DNA from: an uncultured Candidatus Melainabacteria bacterium
GTDB lineage: Bacteria; Cyanobacteriota; Vampirovibrionia; Gastranaerophilales; Gastranaerophilaceae
Direction: 5' to 3'
DNA: 64,000 bases
NCBI GenBank assembly: GCA_934728585.1
Contig: CAKVDZ010000001.1
Location: 124,001 to 188,000 of the forward strand
A model generated the notes under the pieces. The model was not told the DNA's origin, ran no database searches, and saw nothing but the letters and a program-made list of their open reading frames with translations. The position numbers were made by a program, and so were the translations under genes. How positions within the stretch are numbered: position 1 is the first letter of the stretch; each line of letters starts with the position of its first letter. Positions 53,423-61,148 of the stretch are shown here, one piece after another.

Positions 53423-54160
53423 TTATTCTAGTGCTTTTTCTATATCATCAGTAATTTTTTGTTGATTTAACAGTCTATATTCATATTTTGTAAACCAAGA
53501 ATTAAAATATTTAATCATCCACATTATTTTTGTTTTTATTTTTTCATCGTTTTTATGTTTTTTAAGCATTTCTAAAAGATTAATTTTAAATGCCACATCA
53601 TCAAAAGCATCACATAAATGAAAAATATTCAAAAATAATTCATTATCTTCATCTTGCATAAGATAATAACGACTATTAGGATCGTTAACCTTTGCTCTTA
53701 CAAGAATTCTTGGAACATCGGCTATCTTTTCTTCCAAATTTACTGCTTCAACTAAACCTTTGCCATATACAATAATGCCATTGTGAAAAAACTCACCTTC
53801 GACAATTGCTCCACGCATCAAATATCCATAGCGTAAAATTTCATTATAGATATTTGCTACTGTATTGAATAATGCAGCAATTTTATTATCTCTTTGCTCG
53901 TCATTTTCTTTTAATTCAATAGCCAACAAAATATTATCTGAAAATATTTTGATAAATATTTCTTCCTTGTGTTTAAAAATCCCTCCACCGGATTCTTCAA
54001 TGGCATCTTCCATAAACATATTTAAGTAATTTAGAAAGTCAAAATTATTATCGTTGCATATCATTTGTTTTGCGCCAAGTATATCAAGATACGCAATTAT
54101 ATGATTAGAAGTTTTATAATTTGTTGATGGAAATCTTTCCAAACCTGCTCTTGTAACCAT
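53423..54160 (-). CDS. Nucleotide-cyclase-like (class III fold) protein
   Basis: 245 residues. The motif order resembles class III nucleotidyl cyclases: AYLDILG (D26, first metal Asp position), IFIKIFSDNILLAIE (D75, second metal Asp), LMRGAIVEGEFFHNGIIVYGKGLVEAVNLEEKIADVPRILV (about 114-155), the last like the 'G.aVN.A.rle' segment of cyclases. The C-terminal ~90 residues are helical. Whether it makes a cyclic nucleotide is unknown; such proteins occur in defence loci. It is convergent with the DUF4209 gene, with only 4 bases between the stops, and has its own promoter region to the right. Confidence 0.5.
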   Translation of the reverse strand: MVTRAGLERFPSTNYKTSNHIIAYLDILGAKQMICNDNNFDFLNYLNMFMEDAIEESGGGIFKHKEEIFIKIFSDNILLAIELKENDEQRDNKIAALFNTVANIYNEILRYGYLMRGAIVEGEFFHNGIIVYGKGLVEAVNLEEKIADVPRILVRAKVNDPNSRYYLMQDEDNELFLNIFHLCDAFDDVAFKINLLEMLKKHKNDEKIKTKIMWMIKYFNSWFTKYEYRLLNQQKITDDIEKALE

Positions 54161-54380
54161 TTTAAATCCTTGTTTTATTTAATTATAGCAAAAAATTTTG
54201 ACCTTATTATCAAAATAGCAGTGGTTATAAGATTAAGATTACTACAAAAGTGACTGTAAATGTTACTGCAAATTGCGAACAATTGTTTATCAATGTAGAA
54301 TAATGTGTGTTGTTCTGTAAAGATTTCAGTGCATTCTTTCTCCTTTTACGCTAATGTTGTGTGTCAAAGAAGATTTAAAT

Positions 54381-54425
54381 ATGGAAAAAGTCGGATTAAA
54401 TATTGTACAAATAGAGTTTATATAA
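54381..54425 (+). pseudogene. Truncated copy of the 55242 gene start
   Basis: Reads MEKVGLNIVQIEFI-stop; compare MEKVGLNITPKEFK at 55242. Most nucleotides of the first 8 codons are identical. The frame ends after 14 codons, and the tail overlaps the end of the convergent 54418 gene. A duplication remnant, with no good ribosome site. Confidence 0.55.
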
Positions 54426-55047
54426 TCGAGGAAGAAAAATATTTATCAAACAAATTTACTGCTTCAACAAAAGCTTTAAGTTTGTCCATTATTGGTTTAC
54501 TCGAATCTTTCATTGTTTGACCAATGCCATACGTGTCGAGAATATCTTGACAAAGCTCAAGCTCTTTTTTCTCTTGGTCGCTTAAATCCGATTTATCAAT
54601 ATATTGGGATACTACTTGTTTAATAATATCATAAATTAACTTGGTTAATTCTGTTGAAATTTCTCTATATGACGTATCTTTAATTTTTATTATTCGTTTT
54701 TCTGGCAGATTATTCTGTATATAGATATCGACATTTATAAAGTTATTCCAATACTGTTGGTTATAAGATAGCTGCTTCACTTTATCCATTATATTATCAA
54801 TTTGCATACTAAGAAAAATAGGAAGTGGTTGATTATATATTCCTATAAATTCGGTTTTTATATTGTAGTTCCATTGATAAAAAAATTTGTCAGTTAGAAT
54901 TTTATTAGCAACTATGTCATAATAATTAAGATATCCATTGCATGCACCTATATTTACCTTGTTTTTGAACGGACAACTTTCACACATTTGCGAATTACAT
55001 ATAGTATTATGTTGTTTTAATATTTCCTGATATAAGGGATAAGCCAT
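54418..55047 (-). CDS. Hypothetical 209-residue protein with N-terminal Cys cluster
   Basis: Not recognised. The N-terminus contains CNSQMCESCPFKNKVNIGAC (residues ~17-36), spacing Cx4Cx2Cx10C, which could bind zinc or an iron-sulfur cluster. The middle is Tyr/Asn/Ile-rich (YNYNIKTEFIGIYNQ, YNQQYWNNFI) and the last 90 residues are helical and charged (DKSDLSDQEKKELELCQDILD). No signal peptide. Start ATG at 55047 with GGAG about 8 bases upstream. It lies among the small right-end ORFs of the transposon. Confidence 0.6.
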   Translation of the reverse strand: MAYPLYQEILKQHNTICNSQMCESCPFKNKVNIGACNGYLNYYDIVANKILTDKFFYQWNYNIKTEFIGIYNQPLPIFLSMQIDNIMDKVKQLSYNQQYWNNFINVDIYIQNNLPEKRIIKIKDTSYREISTELTKLIYDIIKQVVSQYIDKSDLSDQEKKELELCQDILDTYGIGQTMKDSSKPIMDKLKAFVEAVNLFDKYFSSSII

Positions 55048-55241
55048 TTATTTTCTCCAAGTGTTTTTATATTATATTGAGTGTAACTTATACAACCATT
55101 GTTTACTACGTTTACATGCTTTTCAAGTGTGATAGCCGTTTAAAGAATAAAAAGTTTTACAAACAGCAAAATTATGGTTATTTAGACTTGATTTATTTTT
55201 GACTTTGATTGATGTATACGACACGTTAAAGGAGGTTGTAT

Positions 55242-55463
55242 ATGGAAAAAGTTGGATTAAATATAACTCCAAAAGAGTTTAAGCAGCTAAGCAAGTGGGT
55301 CGAAGAGGTTCATAATATCGCTGTTGTTGTGGATTATTTCTGTAAAACACAGCCGGATAAGGAGGAATGTTATAACTTGGCTCCGGTTGTAAAATATTTG
55401 CACAAGGAAGCAAATTTACTTAATACATTTTTTATTGACCACGAAAAAAATGTTGATTTTTAA
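55242..55463 (+). CDS. Hypothetical 73-residue protein
   Basis: Starts MEKVGLNITPKEFKQLSKWVEE; helical, acidic, two Cys (DYFCKTQPDKEECYN). It has a consensus AAAGGAGG site seven bases before the ATG, the best in this region. A 14-codon truncated copy lies at 54381. It is flanked by repeated motifs (see 55468-55506). Unknown function, but codon structure and ribosome site argue for a real gene. Confidence 0.65.
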   Translation: MEKVGLNITPKEFKQLSKWVEEVHNIAVVVDYFCKTQPDKEECYNLAPVVKYLHKEANLLNTFFIDHEKNVDF

Positions 55464-55467
55464 AGTA

Positions 55468-55506
55468 CGTTCAAGTGCTGTTTAATAGCCGTTCAAATGG
55501 TGTTTA
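55468..55506. repeat. Iteron-like direct repeats, with related copies at 55122 and 56036
   Basis: CGTTCAAGTGCTGTTTA (55468-55484) and CGTTCAAATGGTGTTTA (55490-55506) differ at two positions and are 22 bases apart. An inverted relative, AAAACACCATTTAAACG, is at 56036-56052, and TTCAAGTG ... ATAGCCGTTTAAA at 55122-55144 shares both halves. Together they flank the three small plus-strand genes. Confidence 0.65.
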
Positions 55507-55602
55507 CAAAATAAATATGTCTGAATGATACAAAAATCAGGCATTGTACTTGATATTTCCCCAAAACAATCGATTAATGTGTATAACAGAAAGGAGCACA
55601 AT

Positions 55603-55803
55603 ATGGTTGAAAAAGATTACAAATTTTATGGCAAAAAGATTTTAAACTTAAAAACTCAAGAAATCGGCTTATTGATTTGCTTATGGGAAAACAAATTTGC
55701 TGATAAAACAGTCGATTTTGCAACCTGCGTTGATAAAACCGGCAAACGTTACAACATTGAACTTGATAACATAAGAGGATTTAAAGATGATTTTGAAAAA
55801 TAA
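55603..55803 (+). CDS. Hypothetical 66-residue protein
   Basis: MVEKDYKFYGKKILNLKTQE..., start at 55603 supported by AAAGGAG nine bases upstream; an open frame extends to 55525 without such a site. Predicted small beta-rich fold (ILNLKTQEIGLLICLWENKF, FATCVDKTGKRYNIELDNI). It overlaps the following gene by 17 bases. No family recognised. Confidence 0.6.
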   Translation: MVEKDYKFYGKKILNLKTQEIGLLICLWENKFADKTVDFATCVDKTGKRYNIELDNIRGFKDDFEK

Positions 55804-56020
55804 ATTAACTAAGGAAACATTGGCTATTCCATACTCTGAATTTAGAATAAAATTTGAAAAAGAGATTCAGGATGCGTTTGAAAGTTACTGCAAAACACAA
55901 TTAAATAAGTATTTTGGGAACTTCAAAGATGACTATTCTTTAGAGTTTAATTTTTATTTTGAACTACAGTGGAATTTTAATCATTTCGGAATGTCAAACT
56001 GGTATATAGAAAGAATGTAA
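55787..56020 (+). CDS. Hypothetical 77-residue protein
   Basis: Overlaps the previous gene by 17 bases, with GGATTTAAAG as a weak ribosome site inside it. The sequence is rich in aromatic residues (FNFYFELQWNFNHFGMSNWY) and Lys/Glu, soluble, with no family recognised. The overlap suggests translational coupling with the 66-residue protein, as in small antitoxin/toxin or anti-defence pairs, but nothing in the sequence proves that. Confidence 0.55.
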   Translation: MILKNKLTKETLAIPYSEFRIKFEKEIQDAFESYCKTQLNKYFGNFKDDYSLEFNFYFELQWNFNHFGMSNWYIERM

Positions 56021-56072
56021 TTTTTGAACACTCATAAAACACCATTTAAACGGCATTTAAATGATATTTGAA

Positions 56073-56321
56073 CTATTTTAATTCCTTAACATATTCTTTT
56101 CCGTACAGTTCAATATCGTCTATTTCAAAAAGGTCACTACTATATTGTCCCGGCCATACAGCATATAATTTGCTACCTTCATTTTTTACACGGAAATAAA
56201 TATCACGCTTTTCTTGTACATAGTTTTGAATTTGTCTTATTTCTTTATCTTTTGTAAGTTCAATATAACACACCAGTTTTGAACCATATGGGAAATAGTC
56301 TTGTTCGGATGCTTTTCTCAT
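56073..56321 (-). CDS. Hypothetical 82-residue protein
   Basis: MRKASEQDYFPYGSKLVCYIELTKDKEIRQIQNYVQEKRD... ending GKEYVKELK. Mixed alpha/beta, charged, one Cys. The last gene of the transposon before its right end. A weak AAGGTAAC site precedes the ATG. No recognised family. Confidence 0.5.
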   Translation of the reverse strand: MRKASEQDYFPYGSKLVCYIELTKDKEIRQIQNYVQEKRDIYFRVKNEGSKLYAVWPGQYSSDLFEIDDIELYGKEYVKELK

Positions 56322-56387
56322 TTTTGTTACCTTTTATAAATTTGTAATTCACAAGAAAATAATAGCATAAACTCATTATGGATTAAA

Positions 56388-56457
56388 CTTCCGACTTAGA
56401 TGTCAAACTCGGTATATATTATGTCAAAATTCCTCATACACAGTATCTATATCAAAG
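56388..56457. repeat. Right-end internal repeats of the transposon
   Basis: CTTCCGACTT (56388-56397) is the inverse of the two AAGTCGGAAG motifs at the left end. ATGTCAAA occurs at 56400-56407 and 56421-56428, and ATATCAAA at 56450-56457, at roughly 21-29-base spacing. The remaining gene-free stretch 56322-56478 shows no coding. Confidence 0.5.
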
Positions 56458-56478
56458 GCTTTCAATGTGATTTGACTA

Positions 56479-56483
56479 GGGGT
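56479..56483. repeat. Right target-site duplication GGGGT
   Basis: Matches 36575-36579; the bases outside differ on both sides, so the duplication is exactly 5 bp. Confidence 0.68.
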
Positions 56484-56612
56484 CAATGTGTTATTTTTTA
56501 TTAGTTCTATTAATTCCTGTTGTTGTTGTGGAGTTCTTAAATCATTTAAAATACAAAATAAACTTTCAGGTTCTCTTAAAAATAATCGAACTCTTAAAAT
56601 TAAATCAGAGCA
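56479..56612 (-). pseudogene. Upstream fragment of the host frame split by the transposon
   Basis: The minus strand is open from 56642 down, reading ...LREPESLFCILNDLRTPQ, then QQQELIELIKNNTLTP at the duplication, after which it runs into the element and stops at 56424. No ATG, GTG or TTG start is present in frame after the tRNA terminator, so this may itself be a 5'-truncated relic. Its continuation is the fragment at 36535-36579. Confidence 0.5.
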
Positions 56613-56645
56613 AGAAAAAAGAGCCCTTAAAGGCTCCTTTTTTCA
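56612..56645 (-). terminator. Terminator of tRNA-Ala
   Basis: GAGCC / GGCTC stem at 56621-56637 with a T-run on both strands; directly downstream of the minus-strand tRNA. Confidence 0.75.
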
Positions 56646-56648
56646 AAA

Positions 56649-56724
56649 TGGTGGAGGATAGGAGATTCGAACTCCTGACCCCCTGCGTGCAAAGCAGGTG
56701 CTCTACCAGCTGAGCTAATCCCCC
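56649..56724 (-). tRNA. tRNA-Ala (anticodon UGC)
   Basis: Minus strand: acceptor GGGGGAT pairs with ATCCTCC (one G-U), D-arm AGCTCAGCTGGTAGAGC, anticodon stem CCTGC / GCAGG with loop TTTGCAC giving UGC, T-loop GTTCGAATC, discriminator A, and an encoded CCA end (56649-56651). 76 bases, no intron. Confidence 0.97.
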
Positions 56725-56777
56725 AAGTGGGTTCTTTGTATAACTATTATATATTCAAAAAAATTATTTGTAAATAC

Positions 56778-57140
56778 CTATTTTATAATTTCGCTTAATA
56801 ATTTGTCAAAAATCGTCGATAACCGCGTCTTTTCTTCTCTATACCAATAGCCAATTAATGCCTCAAATGCTGTCGCTTGTCGATATTCTGCTTGATTATT
56901 CCGTCTTGCTATGGGAACTTCCATGTTTCTTGCTCTTCGTTTTATATCTTCCTCTGCCTCTGTTAACATTGGGTCAATTATTTCTAACATTTTTGCTTGA
57001 AACGAAGCCTTTACCCTATCTGTTGTTATTTTATGCAAATCTCTTGGATTTTTACACATTTCAATGACATGCTCTCTGACAAATAACTCCCAAACTGCAT
57101 CGCCTAAATGTGCATAATTTCTTAAATTTATAACTTCCAT
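56778..57140 (-). CDS. mrnC: Mini-ribonuclease III
   Basis: 120-residue RNase III catalytic domain without a dsRNA-binding domain; family members mature 23S rRNA ends. YAHLGDAVWELFVRE (about 7-21) is the Mini-III signature replacing the usual RNase III box, with the metal-binding Asp. The second acidic site is FEALIGYWYRE near the C-terminus. The middle has KVTTDRVKASFQAKML-like basic residues for RNA. Start ATG at 57140, single gene. Next to tRNA-Ala but with no operon link. Confidence 0.9.
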   Translation of the reverse strand: MEVINLRNYAHLGDAVWELFVREHVIEMCKNPRDLHKITTDRVKASFQAKMLEIIDPMLTEAEEDIKRRARNMEVPIARRNNQAEYRQATAFEALIGYWYREEKTRLSTIFDKLLSEIIK

Positions 57141-57246
57141 TTTTTACATACCTCTTGTCTTTTGTTTAATTTTATCACAATTATTATTTTTTCATTGAAT
57201 TTATTTGTTGCTTATTACATAATTTTATTAGAAGAAAGGTTATTTT

Positions 57247-57705
57247 ATGAAAAAGATTTTTATTACAGTTTTAACATTACTAACAATTACAAGCACTGCA
57301 AATGCTATTGAAAACAACCTAGAAGTTGAAAGCTTGAACATATCTAACAACGAAGTCAAAGCTCAACTTAATAAAATGAAAACTAAAAAGCTTATTATTG
57401 GTAATGCTCTTTTATTAAACGATATTCAAAAACTAAAAGCTGACGAAATATACGAAAAAGCTTTGGTAAAAGAAGCTGTTGTTTATTTACAATTAAAACA
57501 AGAAAATGCTATTTTAGTTAGTCTAAAATCACAAAATGCAAATAAAAAAGAACAAAAAGCTCAAGTGAAAAATATTAAAAAACTAAAAAAAGCACTAAAA
57601 ACAGTTCAAAGACAAAATGACAAAGAATTTAAACAAATTCTTAATCACAATCAAAGAGTTAAATACAATAGACTAAAAAAAGAAATTCAAGTTTCCAACT
57701 TATAA
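57247..57705 (+). CDS. Secreted helical protein, Spy/CpxP-like
   Basis: 152 residues with a signal peptide (MKKIFITVLTLLTITSTANA). The mature part is Lys/Gln/Asn-rich and wholly helical, with two related helices containing LNDIQKLKADEIYEKAL and FKQILNHNQRVKYNRLKKE. The second resembles the LTxxQ-type motif of the Spy/CpxP periplasmic chaperones. No Cys. Function inferred only from this likeness. AGAAAGG precedes the ATG; a strong terminator follows. Confidence 0.6.
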   Translation: MKKIFITVLTLLTITSTANAIENNLEVESLNISNNEVKAQLNKMKTKKLIIGNALLLNDIQKLKADEIYEKALVKEAVVYLQLKQENAILVSLKSQNANKKEQKAQVKNIKKLKKALKTVQRQNDKEFKQILNHNQRVKYNRLKKEIQVSNL

Positions 57706-57713
57706 ATTATAAC

Positions 57714-57748
57714 AAAAAGGGGCGAAGCCAAAGGCTTCGCCCCTTTTT
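57714..57748. terminator. Bidirectional terminator
   Basis: GGGGCGAAGCC / GGCTTCGCCCC stem (57719-57729 with 57733-57743) between AAAAA and TTTTT; serves the gene at 57247 and convergent tdk. Confidence 0.9.
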
Positions 57749-57767
57749 GTTTCATTTTCACTAATAA

Positions 57768-58382
57768 TTATTTCAAAGCAAATTGTAAAACATTCGATTT
57801 ATTATTTTCTTCTGCTTCGTCTGGTAATTCCCAACATTTAACGCATCTTGCTTCGTAAGTTTCATCTCCACCAATCATAATCAATGGTGAATTTTTATCT
57901 GCAGGTTTGCCGTCAATCAAACGTTGAGTTCTTGTTGCGTGGTCAGAACCACATTTCATACATACTGCATGTAATTTATCAACAGTTGTTGCAAGACACA
58001 TCAATTCAGGCATAGAACCAAAAGTGTCGCCTTTGAAATCCAAATCCAAACCTGTACCGATAACTTTTTTACCCTCTTGCATTAATTTTGCAATAACTTT
58101 AACAATGTTTGAATCAAAGAACTGTAATTCATCAATAGCAACAATTTCGTCACTTTCTTTTACAACACTCAAAATTTGAATTGAATGTTTAACCTTTACA
58201 GCATCAAGCCATAAACCATTTCTTGATTTGATATAATCTCCTTGCTCACGAGTATCAATTTGAGGAGATATAACTTTAACTTTTTTCTTAGCAATAATAC
58301 TTCTTCTAATTCTTCTCAAAAGTTCTTCTGTTTTACCGCAACTCATAGGTCCAGTAATCAATTCAAAACAATATCCCTGCAT
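57768..58382 (-). CDS. tdk: Thymidine kinase
   Basis: 204-residue type II thymidine kinase for dTMP salvage. Walker A is GPMSCGKTEELLRRIRR (about 11-27), Walker B EIVAIDELQFFD (about 80-92), and the lasso/zinc region VCMKCGSDHATRTQRLIDG...ARCVKCWEL contributes four Cys. All the family's features are present and the length is normal. Single gene on the minus strand. Confidence 0.95.
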   Translation of the reverse strand: MQGYCFELITGPMSCGKTEELLRRIRRSIIAKKKVKVISPQIDTREQGDYIKSRNGLWLDAVKVKHSIQILSVVKESDEIVAIDELQFFDSNIVKVIAKLMQEGKKVIGTGLDLDFKGDTFGSMPELMCLATTVDKLHAVCMKCGSDHATRTQRLIDGKPADKNSPLIMIGGDETYEARCVKCWELPDEAEENNKSNVLQFALK

Positions 58383-58470
58383 TGTTATCCTTCTATCTTC
58401 CCCAATAATTTTTACATTTATAATTGTACAACTTAAAAGTTTGGCATGGAAAATATTTTTACAAAAATTT

Positions 58471-58499
58471 GCAATAAAAAACCGACTTATTCAGTCGGT
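58471..58499 (-). terminator. Terminator of the emrA-emrB operon
   Basis: ACCGACT / AGTCGGT stem (58481-58487 with 58493-58499), followed on the minus strand by TTTTTT. The other bases between tdk and emrB (58383-58658) show nothing else I can support. Confidence 0.75.
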
Positions 58500-58658
58500 A
58501 ATTAAAACCACGTATTAGAAGAGAGGAATTAGAGATGTGGGCGATAATATCTAACTATCCTTACCCACACTATATATATTCCACCCTTTGTAAACTTTAT
58601 AACATTTTTGATAAAAATTTTCGCGTTTTTGTTACATTTGTTAATATAATAAGAAATG

Positions 58659-60200
58659 TTATTTGTTTTCTGGTGCTAATTTTAATAGTAAAACAAGCGG
58701 AATAATTAGGAATGTAACCAACGCTGCATATTGGTAAATATCTGCAAACGCACATAATTTAGCTTGCACTAAAAGTTGTTTGTATAAAACGACATTTGCT
58801 TGCTTTATCGCTGTAACTGTTGCGTGATTTTGCATAAATAAGTGTTTTAATGCTGTGAAATGTTGGTTAAACACAGGGTTATAAGCGCTCATGTTTTTAA
58901 GCAAATATGTTTGATGAATTTGTGAGTATCTAATTGCAAAACTTGCAGCAAGAGAGGTAAACATTGAACCCGTAACGCATTTTGTTAAACTGTGAACCCC
59001 AGCAGCGTCAGCAATTTTGTCTTTTGGTAATGTTCCAAGAGCAAGAGCAGAAATTGGTACTAACGCGCAAACTGAACCAATTCCGAATAAGAAGTTTGAT
59101 AAAACGATTGTTGTTGGTGAAACTTGCATATTCAAGCTTGTGCATAAAGCAATTGAAACACCTAAATTTACAAATCCAAATGCAATAATTGCGCGTAAAT
59201 CGTACATTTGGCATAGTTTACCTATAAACAACAACATTATGCAAGCAACAACCCTGCTTGCTAAAGCTAAACCTGTTAGAGAGGCTGTATATCCCATTAA
59301 ACCTTGATAAAATTGAGGTAATAAAATGATAGTTACACAAACCATAATGTTTACCAAAACACCTAAAATTGTACCTACGAAGAAGTTTAAATCTTTAAAT
59401 ACGCGCAAATTAACGATTGGTTCTTTAACTTCAAGTTCCCAAACGACAAAAAAGAACATGCAACATAGCGAAAAGAAGCTTAACCAGCAAATCCAAGTGC
59501 AATCAAACCAGCCGTATTGTTGACCTTTGTCGAGTACAACTTGCATCGAGAATAACCACAAGACCAAAAATAAAAAGCCTAGAAAATCCACTGCTTCTTT
59601 TTTTCTTTGCTTTACTGTGTCATTGACCGTTAGGGGAATAACAATTAATGATAAAATTCCGATAGGAATGTTAATAATAAAAATCCACTGCCAAGAAAAA
59701 TAATCAACCAAAAAACCGCCAACAGTAGGTCCCATAATAGAAGATACCATTATAGCAAAAATAAATATCGCCATGGCATCACCTTTTCTATTATTAGGAA
59801 ATTCTTGTAATAGAACTGATTGGGATAATGGCATTAAAACGCCTCCACCAACACCTTGAATAATTCTTCCCAAAATAAGAATTAATAAATTTGGAGCGAG
59901 TGCGCAAACTATTGAACCTATTGTAAAGAGTGTAATAAATATCTTTAAGAAATCCAAACGACCTAATTTACGTTCTAACCAGCCTGTTAGAGGTAAAAAT
60001 ATACCGTTTGCAATCATGTAACTGGTTACAACCCATTTTGCTTCATCGTTTGTTGAACCAAATGACCCTGCAATATGAGGTAGAGCAACGTTTGTTGCGC
60101 TTGTTGCAAGAAAAGCAAAGAAAGTTGGCATTGTTACAATTAAAGACATTAACCATAACGGAGTCTTTCGTTCTTGAATATTTTCAACAACAACGTTCAT
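58659..60200 (-). CDS. emrB: DHA2-family drug efflux permease
   Basis: 513-residue major-facilitator transporter with 14 predicted membrane segments. It has the DHA2 motifs NVALPHIAGSFGSTNDEAKWVVTSYMIANGIFLPLTGWLERKLGR (motif A region) and GVGGGVLMPLSQSVL with GPTVGGFLVDYFSWQWIFIINIPIG (motif C-like). It pumps hydrophobic drugs with the EmrA adaptor and a TolC channel. The start overlaps the emrA stop by one base (TAATG). Confidence 0.92.
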   Translation of the reverse strand: MNVVVENIQERKTPLWLMSLIVTMPTFFAFLATSATNVALPHIAGSFGSTNDEAKWVVTSYMIANGIFLPLTGWLERKLGRLDFLKIFITLFTIGSIVCALAPNLLILILGRIIQGVGGGVLMPLSQSVLLQEFPNNRKGDAMAIFIFAIMVSSIMGPTVGGFLVDYFSWQWIFIINIPIGILSLIVIPLTVNDTVKQRKKEAVDFLGFLFLVLWLFSMQVVLDKGQQYGWFDCTWICWLSFFSLCCMFFFVVWELEVKEPIVNLRVFKDLNFFVGTILGVLVNIMVCVTIILLPQFYQGLMGYTASLTGLALASRVVACIMLLFIGKLCQMYDLRAIIAFGFVNLGVSIALCTSLNMQVSPTTIVLSNFLFGIGSVCALVPISALALGTLPKDKIADAAGVHSLTKCVTGSMFTSLAASFAIRYSQIHQTYLLKNMSAYNPVFNQHFTALKHLFMQNHATVTAIKQANVVLYKQLLVQAKLCAFADIYQYAALVTFLIIPLVLLLKLAPENK

Positions 60201-61135
60201 TATTTGATTTTAACCCTCGGAACTACACTCATACCTGGAGCAATTGTATAATTTGAAAAATCTTCATCAAATACAATTTTTACAGGAATTCTTTGAACTA
60301 CTTTTACATAGCTACCAACTGCGTTTTCAGGTGGAAATAAACTTGCTTTTGCACCTGATGCTTTTTGAATACTGTCAACTTTTCCTTTGAATTTTTTGTT
60401 TGGGTAAGTATCTATTTTTATGGATACTTCCTGACCAGCTTTCATATTTGCTAACTGTGTTTCCTTGAAGTTTGCAACAATCCAAATGTTTGGAGAAACA
60501 ATTGCTGTAAGCGCTTGACCAATTTGAACATAGTTGCCTTCTTCAACACTTCTTGACGAAATATTTCCGTCTTGAGGAGCGTAAATTTTTGTATATGACA
60601 AATTCAATTTTGCTTGTGCTAATTGAGCTTCAAGCTTTTCAATATTTGCTTGTGACATTTCAAAATGCGTTTTTGCGTTTTCATATTCTTGTTTTGTGCA
60701 CAAACCATCAATATTCAGTTGTGAATATCTGTCGTAATCTTTTTTAGCAAATTCGTGTTTTGCACGAGCTTCTTTTAATGTTGCAGAAAGTTCATTAACT
60801 TTATTTTGATAATCTCTTGAATCAATTTCTACAAGCAATTGACCTTTTTTTACAAAATCATTATCTTTAAAATTTAACTTAACAACTTGTCCAGAAACTT
60901 TTGATGCAAGTGAAACTAATGAACCTTCAACAAACGCGTCATCTGTACTTTGGTAACTTAATGAGTTAATAAAAGACATTACAAGCAAGATAAATAACGC
61001 CAACACGATGAGAGTTGGAATTATAATTCTCTTTTTAGTGTATTTTGTTAATATTTTCTTTCTTTTTCTTGCTTTGCGTGCTTTTAATCTAATTTTTGCT
61101 TCTTGTTCAAAAATATTTTTCGGCTTTTTTGACAT
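60200..61135 (-). CDS. emrA: EmrA-type membrane fusion protein
   Basis: 311-residue periplasmic adaptor (HlyD family). It has a basic N-terminus, then one membrane helix (IIIPTLIVLALFILLVMSFI, about 34-53). A lipoyl-like half (TDDAFVEGSLVSLASKVSGQVVKL) and a coiled-coil hairpin (about 100-175) come next. The second lipoyl half and beta-barrel read LSYTKIYAPQDGNISSRSVEEGNYVQIGQ and IWIVANFKETQLANMKAGQEV. It couples EmrB to the outer-membrane channel encoded divergently. 13 bases downstream of the marR gene. Confidence 0.92.
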   Translation of the reverse strand: MSKKPKNIFEQEAKIRLKARKARKRKKILTKYTKKRIIIPTLIVLALFILLVMSFINSLSYQSTDDAFVEGSLVSLASKVSGQVVKLNFKDNDFVKKGQLLVEIDSRDYQNKVNELSATLKEARAKHEFAKKDYDRYSQLNIDGLCTKQEYENAKTHFEMSQANIEKLEAQLAQAKLNLSYTKIYAPQDGNISSRSVEEGNYVQIGQALTAIVSPNIWIVANFKETQLANMKAGQEVSIKIDTYPNKKFKGKVDSIQKASGAKASLFPPENAVGSYVKVVQRIPVKIVFDEDFSNYTIAPGMSVVPRVKIK

Positions 61136-61148
61136 TTTCTTAATTCCT

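Larger units (their letters stand above)
36580..56478. mobile_element. 19.9-kb Mu-like transposon carrying a defence cargo
   Basis: Boundaries were set by the GGGGT duplication and by restoration of a split minus-strand reading frame when the element is removed. Left terminus TTATTTGGGACATTTGAATT; right terminus (inward, minus strand) TAGTCAAATCACATTGAAAG. Both ends place (A)CATT(T)GAA 10-18 bases in and hold inverted copies of AAGTCGGAAG further inside (two at left, one at right). Transposition genes: DDE transposase (40453-42450), AAA ATPase (39792-40478), recombinase-like third gene (39011-39799), divergent HTH gene (42585). Cargo: Fic/PIN pair on the left; nuclease-like gene, type I R-M, metalloprotease, DUF4209, cyclase-like gene and small ORFs on the right. 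Confidence 0.7.

Noticed and set aside
56486..56713. Plus-strand 75-codon frame ending in the tRNA region
   Set aside because: It is antisense to the interrupted host frame and to tRNA-Ala, with no ribosome site.
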